This document shows, piece by piece, positions 1 to 9,041 of a DNA stretch of 64,000 bases; within the stretch, counting starts at the first letter, position 1, and each line of letters opens with the position of its first letter. The DNA is from Gammaproteobacteria bacterium (GTDB taxonomy: Bacteria > Pseudomonadota > Gammaproteobacteria > Arenicellales > Poriferihabitantaceae). The position numbers and the translations under genes are program-made. The DNA lies in contig JAPOSW010000094.1 in NCBI GenBank assembly GCA_026709505.1, positions 44,924-108,923 on the forward strand, read 5' to 3'. Below the pieces are notes generated by a model. The model was not told where the DNA came from. It made no database searches and was given only the letters and a program-made list of their open reading frames with translations.

Positions 1-40
1 CCGAAACAAAGCAGTCCTTGTATTCCAACATTGTGCTCAT
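1..40 (-). CDS. hicB: HicB-type antitoxin, N-terminal fragment cut by the window edge
   Basis: Only the first 13 codons lie in the window, reading down from the ATG at 40. They give a start of the form MSTMLEYKD, which resembles the N-terminus of HicB antitoxins (MLEYKGY...). The ATG overlaps the TGA of the upstream hicA-like gene by four bases (ATGA), the usual hicA-hicB coupling. HicB proteins bind and neutralise the HicA mRNA interferase and repress the operon. The identification rests on the position after hicA and on a few residues, so it is moderate only. Confidence 0.5.
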   Translation of the reverse strand, partial: MSTMLEYKDCFVS

Positions 41-282
41 ATCTCATCTATCAATATCCGAAATACATCCGTAATGACGTATCTCCTGACAATATTGCCG
101 GTAGGCTTATGCAAAATAATTTTGGGTGCGGCGGCATGAATAAAGCGATACCGTGAACCAACTGTCTTGCCGGACTTTGCTTCACTTTAACCTGCTCCTT
201 CCAGCAGCAAGAACAGCCCATTCCAAGTGAAATCTTTTTGCTTGCTCTTGAATCGCGTTTTCAGCTTGTCTAACCGACCCAT
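37..282 (-). pseudogene. hicA: HicA mRNA interferase toxin with an internal stop
   Basis: Reading down from the ATG at 282, the frame starts MGRLDKLKTRFKSKQKDFTW and continues through LLLEGAG. It meets TAA at 187-189 and then resumes in the same frame with SEAKSGKTVGSRYRFIH and IILHKPTGNIVRRYV. These are the hallmarks of the HicA double-stranded-RNA-binding-like fold, including the active-site His in the LHKP segment. Family members usually have an aromatic residue where the stop lies (GYxxAKSGKTSGS), so one substitution of a Tyr codon would explain it. HicA toxins cleave mRNA during translation. Here the product would be a 31-residue stub lacking the catalytic His, so the toxin is presumably dead while the antitoxin may remain. 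Confidence 0.75.
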
Positions 283-501
283 ATCACTTTTATCCCTTTT
301 CAAATTACAGCATTGCCACAAATAATTGCAACTGTATATAGTTGCAATTTTGCAATCCACATCAAACAGAAAATAATTAAGGGGCGAGCAGAAGGCGGCG
401 TTTCAATTGGGGTTTGCAGCGTAAATAGGAACTCATTGAACTGTGTTCGGGTCAGTATACTGCGGACATGATTGATAAGGCCTGGCTGGCTTTTCCATGT
501 G

Positions 502-873
502 TTATCTCTCCGTTGTTGCCAGCGGAACGATGTGCGATCGGAGAATTGTATGGTCTCGGGTAAGAAGAGGAATATCATGTATGATGCTTGTAGCAGCGAT
601 GATTTCATCCGCTGGATCTCCCCTGAAGTCAAGATTGGTAGAAGCCCTGGCGATTTCAAGATCAATGGGCCAGACGTGAAGTTGGGCTAGCACATGCTTG
701 ACATCGCGGTCATAAAGGTCTATGTCTATCCGCCTGAGTTGGACTAGCTTGGCAAGTTCCCATAACACAATGGCTGAAACCGACCACCTGTTGCTTGACA
801 ACAAGTTCCTTTCTGCCGGGCGCAGGTCGTCTTTTACGGCAAAAATCAGTACATGGGTATCAAGATTCAGCAT
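502..873 (-). CDS. vapC: PIN-domain toxin (VapC-like ribonuclease)
   Basis: This 123-residue protein has the PIN-domain layout: LDTHVLIF at the start (Asp5), an acidic residue in the ALWEL-like segment VLWELAKL (Glu near residue 39), DPADEIIAATS (about residues 86-96) and LLTRD (about 103-107). These correspond to the acidic Mg-binding residues of VapC-type endoribonucleases, which cleave RNA and are neutralised by the cognate antitoxin. It overlaps the upstream antitoxin gene by 14 bases, so the two are cotranscribed. No lesion is visible, making this the only apparently intact toxin among the three toxin-antitoxin loci of the window. Specificity (tRNA, rRNA or mRNA) cannot be told from the sequence. 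Confidence 0.88.
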   Translation of the reverse strand: MLNLDTHVLIFAVKDDLRPAERNLLSSNRWSVSAIVLWELAKLVQLRRIDIDLYDRDVKHVLAQLHVWPIDLEIARASTNLDFRGDPADEIIAATSIIHDIPLLTRDHTILRSHIVPLATTER

Positions 874-1078
874 CCCAGTCTATATCTGTTGATAGGGTGT
901 TGCCCTCGATTTTCACCTTATGGCACAAGCTGCCAATCAATTCACTATGCTGACGGCCGTAAGGTAGCAGTCGGGCCACGGGCTTGCCATGTTTGGTGAC
1001 TACCAAGCCATCCTGATCGAGACTGTCTAGCAATGCCAAACATTGTTCCTTGAACTTGGCTGCGCCGATTGTTTTCAT
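860..1078 (-). CDS. Phd/YefM-type antitoxin
   Basis: This is a 72-residue protein beginning MKTIGAAKFKEQCLALLD with a VVTKHGKPVARLLPY segment. That is the typical Phd/YefM N-terminal DNA-binding region (xxxAKxxxxxLLDxVxxxxxxVxITKHGKPVA). It precedes and overlaps the PIN toxin gene, the usual antitoxin-toxin order. Its C-terminal part (IEGNTLSTDIDWDAES) is acidic and would be the toxin-binding tail. It is expected to autorepress through the inverted repeat at 1101-1132, just upstream of its start. Confidence 0.87.
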   Translation of the reverse strand: MKTIGAAKFKEQCLALLDSLDQDGLVVTKHGKPVARLLPYGRQHSELIGSLCHKVKIEGNTLSTDIDWDAES

Positions 1079-1100
1079 TGCTATGCTCTATAAATATTTG

Positions 1101-1132
1101 GACATATTATATGACTGGTCAAAATAAATGTC
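1101..1132. promoter_or_regulatory. Imperfect inverted repeat, likely operator of the Phd/PIN operon
   Basis: Two 15-base arms (1101-1115 and 1118-1132) are separated by TG. The right arm reversed reads GACATTTATTTTGAC against GACATATTATATGAC for the left, 11 of 15 matching with identical GACAT and GAC ends. The site is AT-rich and lies 23 bases upstream of the antitoxin ATG at 1078, where Phd-type autorepression sites are expected. Function is inferred. Confidence 0.5.
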
Positions 1133-1479
1133 TATATTTAAGATCACCATCCTAATCCGATAACCGAAAACATAAAAACACGTCCAGCGACTTGATTGTC
1201 GGAGTTTTCGAAAGGCATCAAGCTTCCCCCAACAGCTGATTTCAATGTAGAGCGCCTACTTGTGGCCTATGAAGACTTGTGCTCATGCAGGGTAATCTGT
1301 TGAAGAATCGTGAACAGGATGACCGGCTAATTTTCAAGTGCAAAACCAAGGCAAATCGCAAGCAATGGATTCAAGATCTAGTCATCCATGTAAACGAATC
1401 AAATTTCCAGTATAGCAGTCCGCTCACTATGTTAAAATCATGAAATAATAAATGCAAAAGTTCAGACAGAACGCCGCCC
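1133..1479. other. Intergenic stretch without a recognisable gene
   Basis: About 350 bases between the toxin-antitoxin operon and the ATPase pseudogene. The only open frame of note is a 52-codon ORF at 1285-1443 (+), starting MQGNLLKNREQDD. It is basic, resembles nothing I recognise, and is probably fortuitous or a remnant. Confidence 0.4.
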
Positions 1480-3017
1480 GCTGCCGACGGGCATTCAGAC
1501 GTTCAGCCGTCTCCGGAGCAAGGGCTGCTACTATGTCGACAAGACATCCCTGATCCGCCGGATGATCGAGGAGGGCGATTTCTAGCTCCTCTCCCGACCT
1601 CGCCGCTTCGGCAAGAGCCTTCTGGTCAGCACGTTGAAGGAACTGTTCGAGGGAAACGAGCCGCTGTTTCGGGGTCTGGACATCCACCCGCACTGGGACT
1701 GGTCGATCAAGTATCCTGTAGTCCGCCTGAGTTTCGGCGGAAACGTCAGTACGCTTGAGGACCTAGAGGATAACGCATTAAGCCAGCTGAACAAAATCGA
1801 ACAGGCATTCAATCTGAAGCCGCGTCCGGTAAAGTCCGCCTCGGAACGACTAAGACATATCCTGTACCAGCTGCATCGAGCGACCGGCCTCCAGGTGGCG
1901 GTGCTGTTCGACGAATACGATGGGCCCGTCCTGAACGTGCTGGACGATTCAGAGAGCAAGAGAAAACAGGAACAGGCTGCGCGACCTGTACAGCATACTG
2001 AAGGATGTGGAAGAGCACATCCGCTTCGTGTTCGTCACCGGCATCACGATGTTCTCGAAGACCAGCTTCTCCTCGGGGCTCAACAATCTCACGAACATCA
2101 GCCTGTACCCTCCGCTCGCGGCCATCTGCGGATACACGGACAATGACCTTGACACGGTATTTGCCCCGGTTGCCCCGGAACTGGAAGGTCTGGACCGGGA
2201 CCGGATTCGCACATGGTACAACGGCTACAACTGGCTCGGCGATGAGAGGCTCTACAACAACCCGCTCGACATTCTCCATCTCTTCCATGGGCTCGAGTTT
2301 CAGGCCCACTGGTTCCAGTCCGGCGAGCCGGGCTACCTATACCGGCTGCTGACGGAGAAGAAGGTCAGCCCCATGCAGCTGGAGAACTGCGTGCTGGATG
2401 CAGACACCGTTTCGAAGTTCGAGATGGACACGTTCAGCAGCGAGGCCCTGCTGTTCCAGTCCGGGTATCTGACTATCAGGGAAAGGGAAGTACAGGAAGA
2501 CTGTGTCCTGTGCCGTCTGGACTATCCGAACTTCGAGGTTCGGAGCAGTTTCAACAGGAGTCTGGCCGAGCACCTGACGGGGCGCGGGCGGGAAATGGCA
2601 GCGGCAGGAAAGACCCTCATCCAGTGTCTCTTCAGTAACAACTTCTCGAAGTTCAGGGAGAAGGCCAATGTCCTGCTTGACGGCATTCCATATCCATAGC
2701 ATGACGACGATGGTCCCGGCCGCTACGAGTTCTGGTATACTGGCCTGCTGTACATGAACTTCAGTACTAAACAGGTGGATCTCCGGATGGAGGAGGCCTC
2801 CAGCAGAGTCCGGTCAGACATGGTGCTGATGCTTGAATTCAAGATGGCCGAGGACGATGCGGGCACGGAAGAGGGTCTCGACAGCGCCATTGCGCAGATT
2901 CGGAAAAAAGGCTACGCGGAGAAGTACAGGGGTCGCGGGGAACCGGTTCACCTGATCAGCATGGTATTCGGAAAGAAAGAGCGCAACCTGCTGGGAATCC
3001 GTTCCGAACCACTATGA
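1480..3017 (+). pseudogene. AAA-ATPase-like / PD-(D/E)XK nuclease-like protein (DUF1703 type), disrupted
   Basis: The conceptual protein runs PTGIQTFSRLRSKG, CYYVDKTSLIRRM, LLSRPRRFGKSLLVSTLKEL, VAVLFDEYDGPVLNVL, LRDLYSILKDVEEHIRF, VFVTGITMFSKTS and a C-terminal DMVLMLEFKM. These are the conserved blocks of the AAA-ATPase-like plus DUF1703 family: an RPRRFGKS P-loop, a DEYDxP Walker B, and a C-terminal PD-(D/E)XK-like nuclease core (E-x-K in LEFKM). The frame is broken by TAG at 1583-1585, just before the P-loop, by a frameshift near 1950-1970, and by TAG at 2697-2699. There is no clear start codon in frame before 1484. The three lesions together make it non-functional unless read by recoding, for which I see no support. 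The family is widespread as multi-copy accessory genes of unknown biological role. Confidence 0.85.
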
Positions 3018-3092
3018 CGGTATCCGGCATTCCCTCCGGTAATGGGTGGTTTGCATTGCGGACTCAGGAATTGAGCCGGACCGCCGCCTGAT

Positions 3093-3118
3093 GCCGGTCG
3101 GCATTCAATCCGACCGGC
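3093..3118. other. Perfect hairpin downstream of the ATPase pseudogene
   Basis: A 9-base-pair perfect stem (GCCGGTCGG at 3093-3101 with CCGACCGGC at 3110-3118) has an 8-base loop. There is no long T run on either side, so it is at best a weak terminator. It lies 76 bases after the end of the decayed gene. Confidence 0.35.
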
Positions 3119-3257
3119 TTCGAAACGGTTGTGGATTCGGATAGTGCTTGATTTTGTTAAGGTGCGGATAGTTTCATTCCCAAGTAGAAAAATGCAGACA
3201 TCAACGGGCTATTCCATGACAAGAAAGGCGATAATGCCTGTCAGGCACGTGATTTTG

Positions 3258-4259
3258 TCAGTTCATGACTTCACGAATACATCGGTCCAGGAATTTATGA
3301 AAGCCTGGGTCATTTTTTCCGGAAGCAACACAATGCCCCCATGGAGAGGAATAGCACTCATGCCGGCCTCCCTTTATGTGAATAACCTCTAGTTCGTTGT
3401 CTTCCGGCCTGAAATACAGGTCATCGCTGCATGAGATAATAATTGTCTTGGCCCTGATTGAGGCAAGTGCCTTCTCCAAATCCTTGTTGTAGAGATCATT
3501 ATCGCTGATATCGCCTCGTTGCCAGGTATCCAGCTTGGATAGAAGATCATTGGCATCCCAGTTCAGATGATCCTGCTCCCAGTCCAGCAGCAATGCCTCC
3601 GCTGAATCAAAGCCCAGTGCCTCATACATCCGCTCACGATAGAATGCCTGTGAATAGGCCCATCCGGCATAAATCCTGCCAAACGCCTTGAGACCTGCTT
3701 CCGGCGGACTTTGATAATTTCCTGAATCATACCTGGCATCAGCCTTAAGCGCGGCCTTGACACCCTCCAGAAACACCCAGTTATGCACCGATGTTCTCGC
3801 GGATGCGCAATAGGGAACAATGGCCCTCACCAAATCCGGATACTGGGCAGCCCATTGATAGGATTGACAGCCAGCCATCGACCATCCCGCAACCAAGGCA
3901 ATGCTCTGGACCTCCAAGTGCTCGGTCAGTAAAGCATGTTGCGCACCGATGTTGTCATACAGGGTCACCGCAGGAAAATGTGCCCCACCGAATGGACCGT
4001 CCGCATTACTGGGGGATGTTGAAATGCCGTTGCCGATCAGGTTGATGGAGATAATGAAATGCCGGGCAGGATCAACCGCTCTACCTTTCCCGAAATATCC
4101 TTCATTTCGTTGATGACTGCCGGTATAGAAAGTTGGCAATACCACCGCATTGTCGCGGTTCTGATTCAACTGCCCATAGGTCTTGTAGGCCAGCATCAAG
4201 CGAGGCAGGACAACCCCGCATTGAAGCTTGAAATCATTGATAACGTATTCCGAATGCAT
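3258..4259 (-). CDS. Alpha/beta hydrolase of the homoserine O-acetyltransferase (MetX)-like family
   Basis: This 333-residue protein has the MetX-like start (YVINDFKLQCGVVLPRLMLA, YKTYGQLNQNRDNAV) and the segment INLIGNGISTSPSN. The nucleophile elbow is GWSMAG, with Ser near residue 127. A catalytic Asp is likely in SCSDDLYF, and His in the C-terminal SPWGHCVASG. True MetX proteins usually have GGSMGG at the elbow, so this probably belongs to a related branch with another acyl substrate. It stands alone: the neighbours are a decayed ATPase on one side and the heme operon on the other, so context gives no pathway. The start at 4259 is an ATG and matches the family N-terminus. Confidence 0.8.
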   Translation of the reverse strand: MHSEYVINDFKLQCGVVLPRLMLAYKTYGQLNQNRDNAVVLPTFYTGSHQRNEGYFGKGRAVDPARHFIISINLIGNGISTSPSNADGPFGGAHFPAVTLYDNIGAQHALLTEHLEVQSIALVAGWSMAGCQSYQWAAQYPDLVRAIVPYCASARTSVHNWVFLEGVKAALKADARYDSGNYQSPPEAGLKAFGRIYAGWAYSQAFYRERMYEALGFDSAEALLLDWEQDHLNWDANDLLSKLDTWQRGDISDNDLYNKDLEKALASIRAKTIIISCSDDLYFRPEDNELEVIHIKGGRHECYSSPWGHCVASGKNDPGFHKFLDRCIREVMN

Positions 4260-4320
4260 GCTTATGCCCTAACCTGCCACGCCAAAACCAGCTGTCCCGA
4301 AGCAAAACAGGAAGGCCTTT

Positions 4321-5613
4321 TCAGCGAACCACCGGCATGGGCTCGGTCTCTTGGGCAGGCTGTATTTCACTGTCAGAGTCATGAGCAAGCAAAAATTCGG
4401 AATCTAGCGCCGGCTTCCCGATACTTGCAGATTGATTTTCAAGAGCTGCCAGACCTTCCTTGTATAGGTTCAGCGCAGTTTCCGAATCGCCCATCTGTTC
4501 GTAAGCGTCAGCCATTTCGGAGAATGCCCCATCGCTGGCACCCAGCGCCATGACTTTTTCATACCATGATACAGAAGTCTTGAAATCTTCTTCATAGCGA
4601 TACAGCCGGGCAAGTGCCAGTATAAGTTCAGGATTTTCTGGACGGGTTTTCATCAATTTCTGGACAAATTCGATCTGATAGGGAATAAATGGACTTTGTA
4701 GCTGACCATACAAGTTCACCAAATTGGCATCGTATTTCTTGTTGAGCGCCCGACGCAACATGGTCTCGGCATCCTTGCTTTCGCCCTGCTGTACCAGGTG
4801 CCTAATCCATGCTGAAAGAATTGCAGGATTGCGTTTCTGCCTGGCCGGCAAAGACTTCCAGTCGAGGGGGATTTCCGGAACATCGTCATCCAGGCCATCG
4901 GCAGTCAGCAGTCGACTCCAGGTTAATTGCTCACGCTTTTCGACTTCATCGGGGGATAGCACCTTCAATTTCCTGATGGTCGGCAATATTCCCTTCAAGG
5001 CCTGCCAGTCTCCAAGAGCCTGATAAACGTGAGCCAGCAGACGGAGCAAAGGCTTGTTTCTCGGATTTTGCATTTTCTGGGCTTCAAGCACCTGTCGTGC
5101 CTCGACATACTCCCCAGCATGGCAGTGAAAACGGGCTCGGGTAAGCTGAATCGATAAACGGTGCTCTGGCTGGCTTTGCAGAGCCTGATCAAGATACATG
5201 TTTCGTCGTCGCAGACTGCCCTGCTGCAGGGCCGCATAGGCCGCACCCAGATAGTGAATGAGCGGCATTCGGGAATTTTCGACTTTCTTCAGCAAACGCG
5301 TTTCGGCTTGATCCCAGCGCCCTTCGATGAGGCCCGTCAATCCCTGCATGCAGGCCTTGTGGGCAGCATCCTCGTCCATTTGCATCTTGATCTTTCCGAG
5401 CTTTTTCGGAGCTCGAATAATATTCGCGATCAGGTTCAGAGCCAGATACAGAACAATAAATGCAAGAAACAGCATCAGCATCAGCATCAGCAACGGCATG
5501 CGTATTTCATACGGTTCCCGGAACAAGACCACATAGCCGGGGTCTTCGATTGCCAGCAATCCAAGCCCGACAGAAGCGATCAGGACAACCAGGCAAAGAA
5601 TAACCAGTTTCAT
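4321..5613 (-). CDS. hemY: HemY, membrane-anchored TPR protein of the heme operon
   Basis: This 430-residue protein has two N-terminal membrane segments (about residues 2-21 and 40-68), followed by a long helical TPR-like region with repeats such as PEHRLSIQLTRARFHCHAGE and ADAYEQMGDSETALNLYKEG. It is the last gene of hemC-hemD-hemX-hemY, 16 bases after hemX. HemY-N proteins are inner-membrane proteins of the proteobacterial heme operon. They are thought to assist assembly or activity of late heme enzymes and are distinct from Bacillus HemY. The repeated Met-Leu run in the second membrane helix comes from a repetitive DNA stretch near 5475-5500. Confidence 0.92.
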   Translation of the reverse strand: MKLVILCLVVLIASVGLGLLAIEDPGYVVLFREPYEIRMPLLMLMLMLFLAFIVLYLALNLIANIIRAPKKLGKIKMQMDEDAAHKACMQGLTGLIEGRWDQAETRLLKKVENSRMPLIHYLGAAYAALQQGSLRRRNMYLDQALQSQPEHRLSIQLTRARFHCHAGEYVEARQVLEAQKMQNPRNKPLLRLLAHVYQALGDWQALKGILPTIRKLKVLSPDEVEKREQLTWSRLLTADGLDDDVPEIPLDWKSLPARQKRNPAILSAWIRHLVQQGESKDAETMLRRALNKKYDANLVNLYGQLQSPFIPYQIEFVQKLMKTRPENPELILALARLYRYEEDFKTSVSWYEKVMALGASDGAFSEMADAYEQMGDSETALNLYKEGLAALENQSASIGKPALDSEFLLAHDSDSEIQPAQETEPMPVVR

Positions 5614-5629
5614 AGTTATTGATCCGAAA

Positions 5630-7132
5630 TCAACTTTCCATCAAGGCCTGCAAGGCAACGATTGACTCTGACAAATCACCAGGGGGGTCTGTTGGCAGAT
5701 TCATGAGAATATCATCAAGCATGCCAGCCCACTCATTTGTGATATCTGAATTCGTATCGAAGTTCTCAAAAACCCAGTCCCTCAGGATATGCAGGCGTTC
5801 CGCAACAAGCACCGGCTGCTGACGAATCAGTGCAGATTCCGCAGACTCTATGAATAAATGAGTCCGCTCGTATATCAACTGCCGGATTTCTCCTGACATC
5901 AGCGGACGAACCGGCCGATTGTTTTTTTCAATCTGTATGAGATCGGTAATGCTGTCCAGGAATCGCGCTCCGGCATCGACCACTGGCTGAAAAGCTCCTT
6001 CCGATTGCTGAGCAGTGCCCGGACCTGCTGTTTCCGGGTTGCCTGCTTCGGAACCGATGCTGGACCCTGAAGCTGTCAAGTCACCGAGTATGGGAAGATA
6101 AGTCACACCATCATTCAAGATCCGCATCTGCTCCAGCAGCAACAGGGAATCAACCGGAGCAGCGCTTTTCAACATCTGGATATCCTGAGCCAGAAGTCTT
6201 CTGACTTGGGAGTAGTTCGAATTGCCCAGCGCGTCCAAACGGGCAAAGGCTATTTCAAGTGCATCCAGTGCAAGATGATTTTCTCCAGTGAAGCGAAGTC
6301 GATGATCGGCAACCAGCAAAAGGTGTTCAATTTCCTTCAAGGTCCAGCTTTCTACCCCTTCCTGAAAATAGGATCCGGTACGTGCTACTTGCTGGGAAAG
6401 TGATTCCAGTTCTTTCCGAAACGACTCGATTTGACCTGTCATCTCCTCCAATGGCTCTGCACTGAGTTGCCGTATAGAGTCTTCCTGGGCATTGATTTGC
6501 CTTCTCAGTTCCCCAAGTCTTTCCTGATTTGCGGCTTCCATTTCCGCTGCACTCAACCTGAGATTGGCAACATTCGTTTCAAGCGCTGATTGAATATCCT
6601 GAACGGATTCTGCACGCTGTTCAAGGAATTCAATCTGATCATGCTGCCTCATCCGCTCAAGTCTTGAATCAAATTGCGTGGTATAAACCGCATAGCCCGC
6701 AGCAAGCATCGAGACAACCGCCGCTACTAGCGCAATCGAAGGAAGAATGGATGTCGATGCCTGGCGGCTATTGATTTGGCCGCTACCAGCATTTGCTCTT
6801 TCAACCGAGTCCGGTGCAGGCAATTGTTGAGATTCCCGGGACGACACGGATGCAGTGGACGCGGATGATTTTTCAATATCCGCAGCCTTCTCCTGCGTAC
6901 TCGTTTTGAATTCATCAGTCTTAGTTTTGCCAGCACTGGCTACCCTGGCGGCTGAAGCACCCGATTTCTTTGCCGCTGGCTGGGCATTGTCATCACTCGG
7001 GGTAGATGTGGCACCCGAGTTGGCAGATTCTTTTGCAGATCGAGCTGTCGTACCGCTCGATCTCTTTCGAGCGGGAGTTTTTCTTTTCTGGGTTGTGGGC
7101 TTTTTGCCACCCGTGCCGCGGCTCACAGTCAT
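5630..7132 (-). CDS. hemX: HemX, putative uroporphyrinogen-III C-methyltransferase-like membrane protein
   Basis: The first ~110 of 500 residues are low complexity, rich in Lys, Ala, Ser and Thr. One membrane helix follows (about residues 128-150, SIALVAAVVSMLAAGYAVYT), then a long coiled-coil-prone stretch (REL/EEM/QIE-rich) and the HemX domain with VESWTLKEIEHLLLVADHRL. It is the third gene of the heme operon, about 100 bases after hemD. HemX was named for similarity to methyltransferases, but family members lack the catalytic core and probably act structurally with HemY. The unusually long disordered N-terminus is the only odd point. Confidence 0.9.
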   Translation of the reverse strand: MTVSRGTGGKKPTTQKRKTPARKRSSGTTARSAKESANSGATSTPSDDNAQPAAKKSGASAARVASAGKTKTDEFKTSTQEKAADIEKSSASTASVSSRESQQLPAPDSVERANAGSGQINSRQASTSILPSIALVAAVVSMLAAGYAVYTTQFDSRLERMRQHDQIEFLEQRAESVQDIQSALETNVANLRLSAAEMEAANQERLGELRRQINAQEDSIRQLSAEPLEEMTGQIESFRKELESLSQQVARTGSYFQEGVESWTLKEIEHLLLVADHRLRFTGENHLALDALEIAFARLDALGNSNYSQVRRLLAQDIQMLKSAAPVDSLLLLEQMRILNDGVTYLPILGDLTASGSSIGSEAGNPETAGPGTAQQSEGAFQPVVDAGARFLDSITDLIQIEKNNRPVRPLMSGEIRQLIYERTHLFIESAESALIRQQPVLVAERLHILRDWVFENFDTNSDITNEWAGMLDDILMNLPTDPPGDLSESIVALQALMES

Positions 7133-7233
7133 TTTGGAGTCTGAATAGTTGGAGGTATTGTCGGATTATGTGTCTTTAGCACGATACTTTGCCCGATTTT
7201 CCGATTCTACCAGACAATTTGCGGGCTTGGCGA

Positions 7234-8010
7234 TCAAGCCCGGGCAAACTGCTTGAGGCTCTCGCAAACCGAGGCAGTTCCGGGAGAGCATACGCTCACA
7301 TTGCAAATCTTATTTTGTTTGCAGTAATTGGCAATTCTTGCGCTAATCACAAGCGCACAAGTGGTCTCGATCAGATGCCTGTGACTGGCCCCGAGCAATT
7401 CAAGCAATGCATCGAGAATGTTATGGCTGGTAACGATCACGACGTCAAACCCTATCGATTTCCACACTTGAATCACTTCATCAAATGCTCGGTCGGTAAC
7501 CTGTCTGCGATAACTCATTACAGGCAATACAGCTGCCCCCGATTTTTCGAGATCTTCGGTTAATTTTTCCCGGCCTTCCTGACCTCGAAATATCGCTATA
7601 TGCTTGCCGGACAGCTCTACATGCTGCAGTGATTCAAGCAAGCCTTCCGATGTGAATTCATGCTCAGGTTCAATATCAACGCGAACCCCATAGCCTCTCA
7701 ACACTTGACTGGTTACTGGCCCGACGCTGCAAACCAGAGCTGAAGAGGGCCAATCCAGACCTAGGCTGCGCATGCGCATGACTACCGCCCTTGCCGCTGC
7801 CACACTGACCATAATGATGATTCCGAATCTTTCCATGTCTCGCAAAGCCTGATCAAGGTCTCCATAGCTTTCGGGCGGTACGGTCTCAACCACCGGAAAG
7901 TGCAAGGTTTCTGCACCGAGCTGGCGAAGTTCCTTGACCAGTTCATCGCCTTGCGGGCTGGGTCTTGGCACCAGTACTCGAAGCCCAGATAGTTGACCGG
8001 AATCAGACAT
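7234..8010 (-). CDS. hemD: Uroporphyrinogen-III synthase
   Basis: HemD closes hydroxymethylbilane with inversion of ring D to give uroporphyrinogen III. The 258-residue product starts at the ATG at 8010 (MSDSGQLSGLRVLVPRPSPQ), overlapping the hemC stop by eight bases. A longer frame open to 8049 would lie inside hemC. Family features are LRVLVPRP with the Q-x-xxL pattern, TLHFPVVET, the central LVCSVGPVTSQVLRGYG and VIVTSHNILDALLEL. The family is poorly conserved, but the position between hemC and hemX is decisive. Confidence 0.93.
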   Translation of the reverse strand: MSDSGQLSGLRVLVPRPSPQGDELVKELRQLGAETLHFPVVETVPPESYGDLDQALRDMERFGIIIMVSVAAARAVVMRMRSLGLDWPSSALVCSVGPVTSQVLRGYGVRVDIEPEHEFTSEGLLESLQHVELSGKHIAIFRGQEGREKLTEDLEKSGAAVLPVMSYRRQVTDRAFDEVIQVWKSIGFDVVIVTSHNILDALLELLGASHRHLIETTCALVISARIANYCKQNKICNVSVCSPGTASVCESLKQFARA

Positions 8011-8938
8011 CGCTGAATCGCTTGAGAATCTTGTCGGCACCCTGATCAACCAGCTCTCCTGCTACCTCCTCGGCCAGTTGACCGCCCGACTGGTACGGAC
8101 CGATACGATCGGACTTCAAGAGATTCGACCCGTCAAGTTCCCCCACCATTGCCCTTAACCGGAGCTTCGTCTCGTCCCGGTCAAACCACTGTTCGGCAAA
8201 TACAGCCACTGGCGCATGACAGCCTCCGTTCAAAATTGCATTCACTTTGCGCTCTGCAGCAACAAGAAACGCACTATCCGGATTGTTGATGGGCGAGATT
8301 AAATCTCTGGTTTTTTCATCCTCGGCACGACATTCGATACCAACAACGCCCTGTCCCGCGGCCGGCAAGCAGATATCAGGGCTGATCGTCTGGCGGATGC
8401 GGTGTTCCATGTCCAGTCGCTTGAGTCCAGCCACTGCAAGAATAACTGCATCATATTGGCCACTATCGAGTTTTGACAATCGCGTATGGACATTCCCGCG
8501 CAGGTTGGAGAACTCAAGATGGGGATAGGCAGCCTTTAATTGCGAGACACGTCTTAAACTGCAAGTGCCGACAATACTGCCTTCTGGCATCTCCTCTAGT
8601 GAATCATGGTGATTCGACACATAGGCATCCCGGGGATCCTCTCTTGGACAGACCACCGGAATGGTCAAGCCATCCGGGAGATTGACAGTCACATCCTTCA
8701 TGGAATGCACCGCTAAATCTGCCGCTCCTTCCAACAGTGCCATTTCCAGTTCCTTGAGAAATAAACCCTTGCCCCCAGCCTGATGGAGAGGAATATCCAG
8801 GGTTCGATCGCCTTCCGAAACGACCTTGTGCAACTCAACCACCAACCCTGGATATTGCTGCTGAAGGGACTCCTTGACATAATTTGCCTGCCAGAGTGCC
8901 AAAGCACTCTGGCGGGTGCAAATTCGGATCTTCTGCAT
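8003..8938 (-). CDS. hemC: Hydroxymethylbilane synthase (porphobilinogen deaminase)
   Basis: The 311-residue enzyme condenses four porphobilinogen units into hydroxymethylbilane. Visible motifs are IRICTRQSALALWQANYV at the N-terminus, GDRTLD, GGKGLFLKELE, ADLAVHSMKDV (catalytic Asp), GTCSLRRVSQL, RGNVHTRLSKL and LNGGCHAPVAV. The last holds the Cys that carries the dipyrromethane cofactor. It is the first gene of the heme operon, and its length is normal. A gap of about 100 bases upstream should hold the operon promoter. Confidence 0.97.
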   Translation of the reverse strand: MQKIRICTRQSALALWQANYVKESLQQQYPGLVVELHKVVSEGDRTLDIPLHQAGGKGLFLKELEMALLEGAADLAVHSMKDVTVNLPDGLTIPVVCPREDPRDAYVSNHHDSLEEMPEGSIVGTCSLRRVSQLKAAYPHLEFSNLRGNVHTRLSKLDSGQYDAVILAVAGLKRLDMEHRIRQTISPDICLPAAGQGVVGIECRAEDEKTRDLISPINNPDSAFLVAAERKVNAILNGGCHAPVAVFAEQWFDRDETKLRLRAMVGELDGSNLLKSDRIGPYQSGGQLAEEVAGELVDQGADKILKRFSDV

Positions 8939-9041
8939 GCTCAGTCACCGTCTCCGAAAGAGAACGGATTCAAACGACTGATGCTGCCACCAGAAATTGC
9001 TGCTTGCAACGACAATGAATACAGGCATCCAGAATGATCCA

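Noticed and set aside
1583..2699. Possible recoding of TAG as a sense codon, since two amber codons interrupt one gene
   Set aside because: Core genes such as glnD and nearby genes end at TAG, other broken genes carry TAA, and the same gene also has a frameshift. Decay explains all of this.
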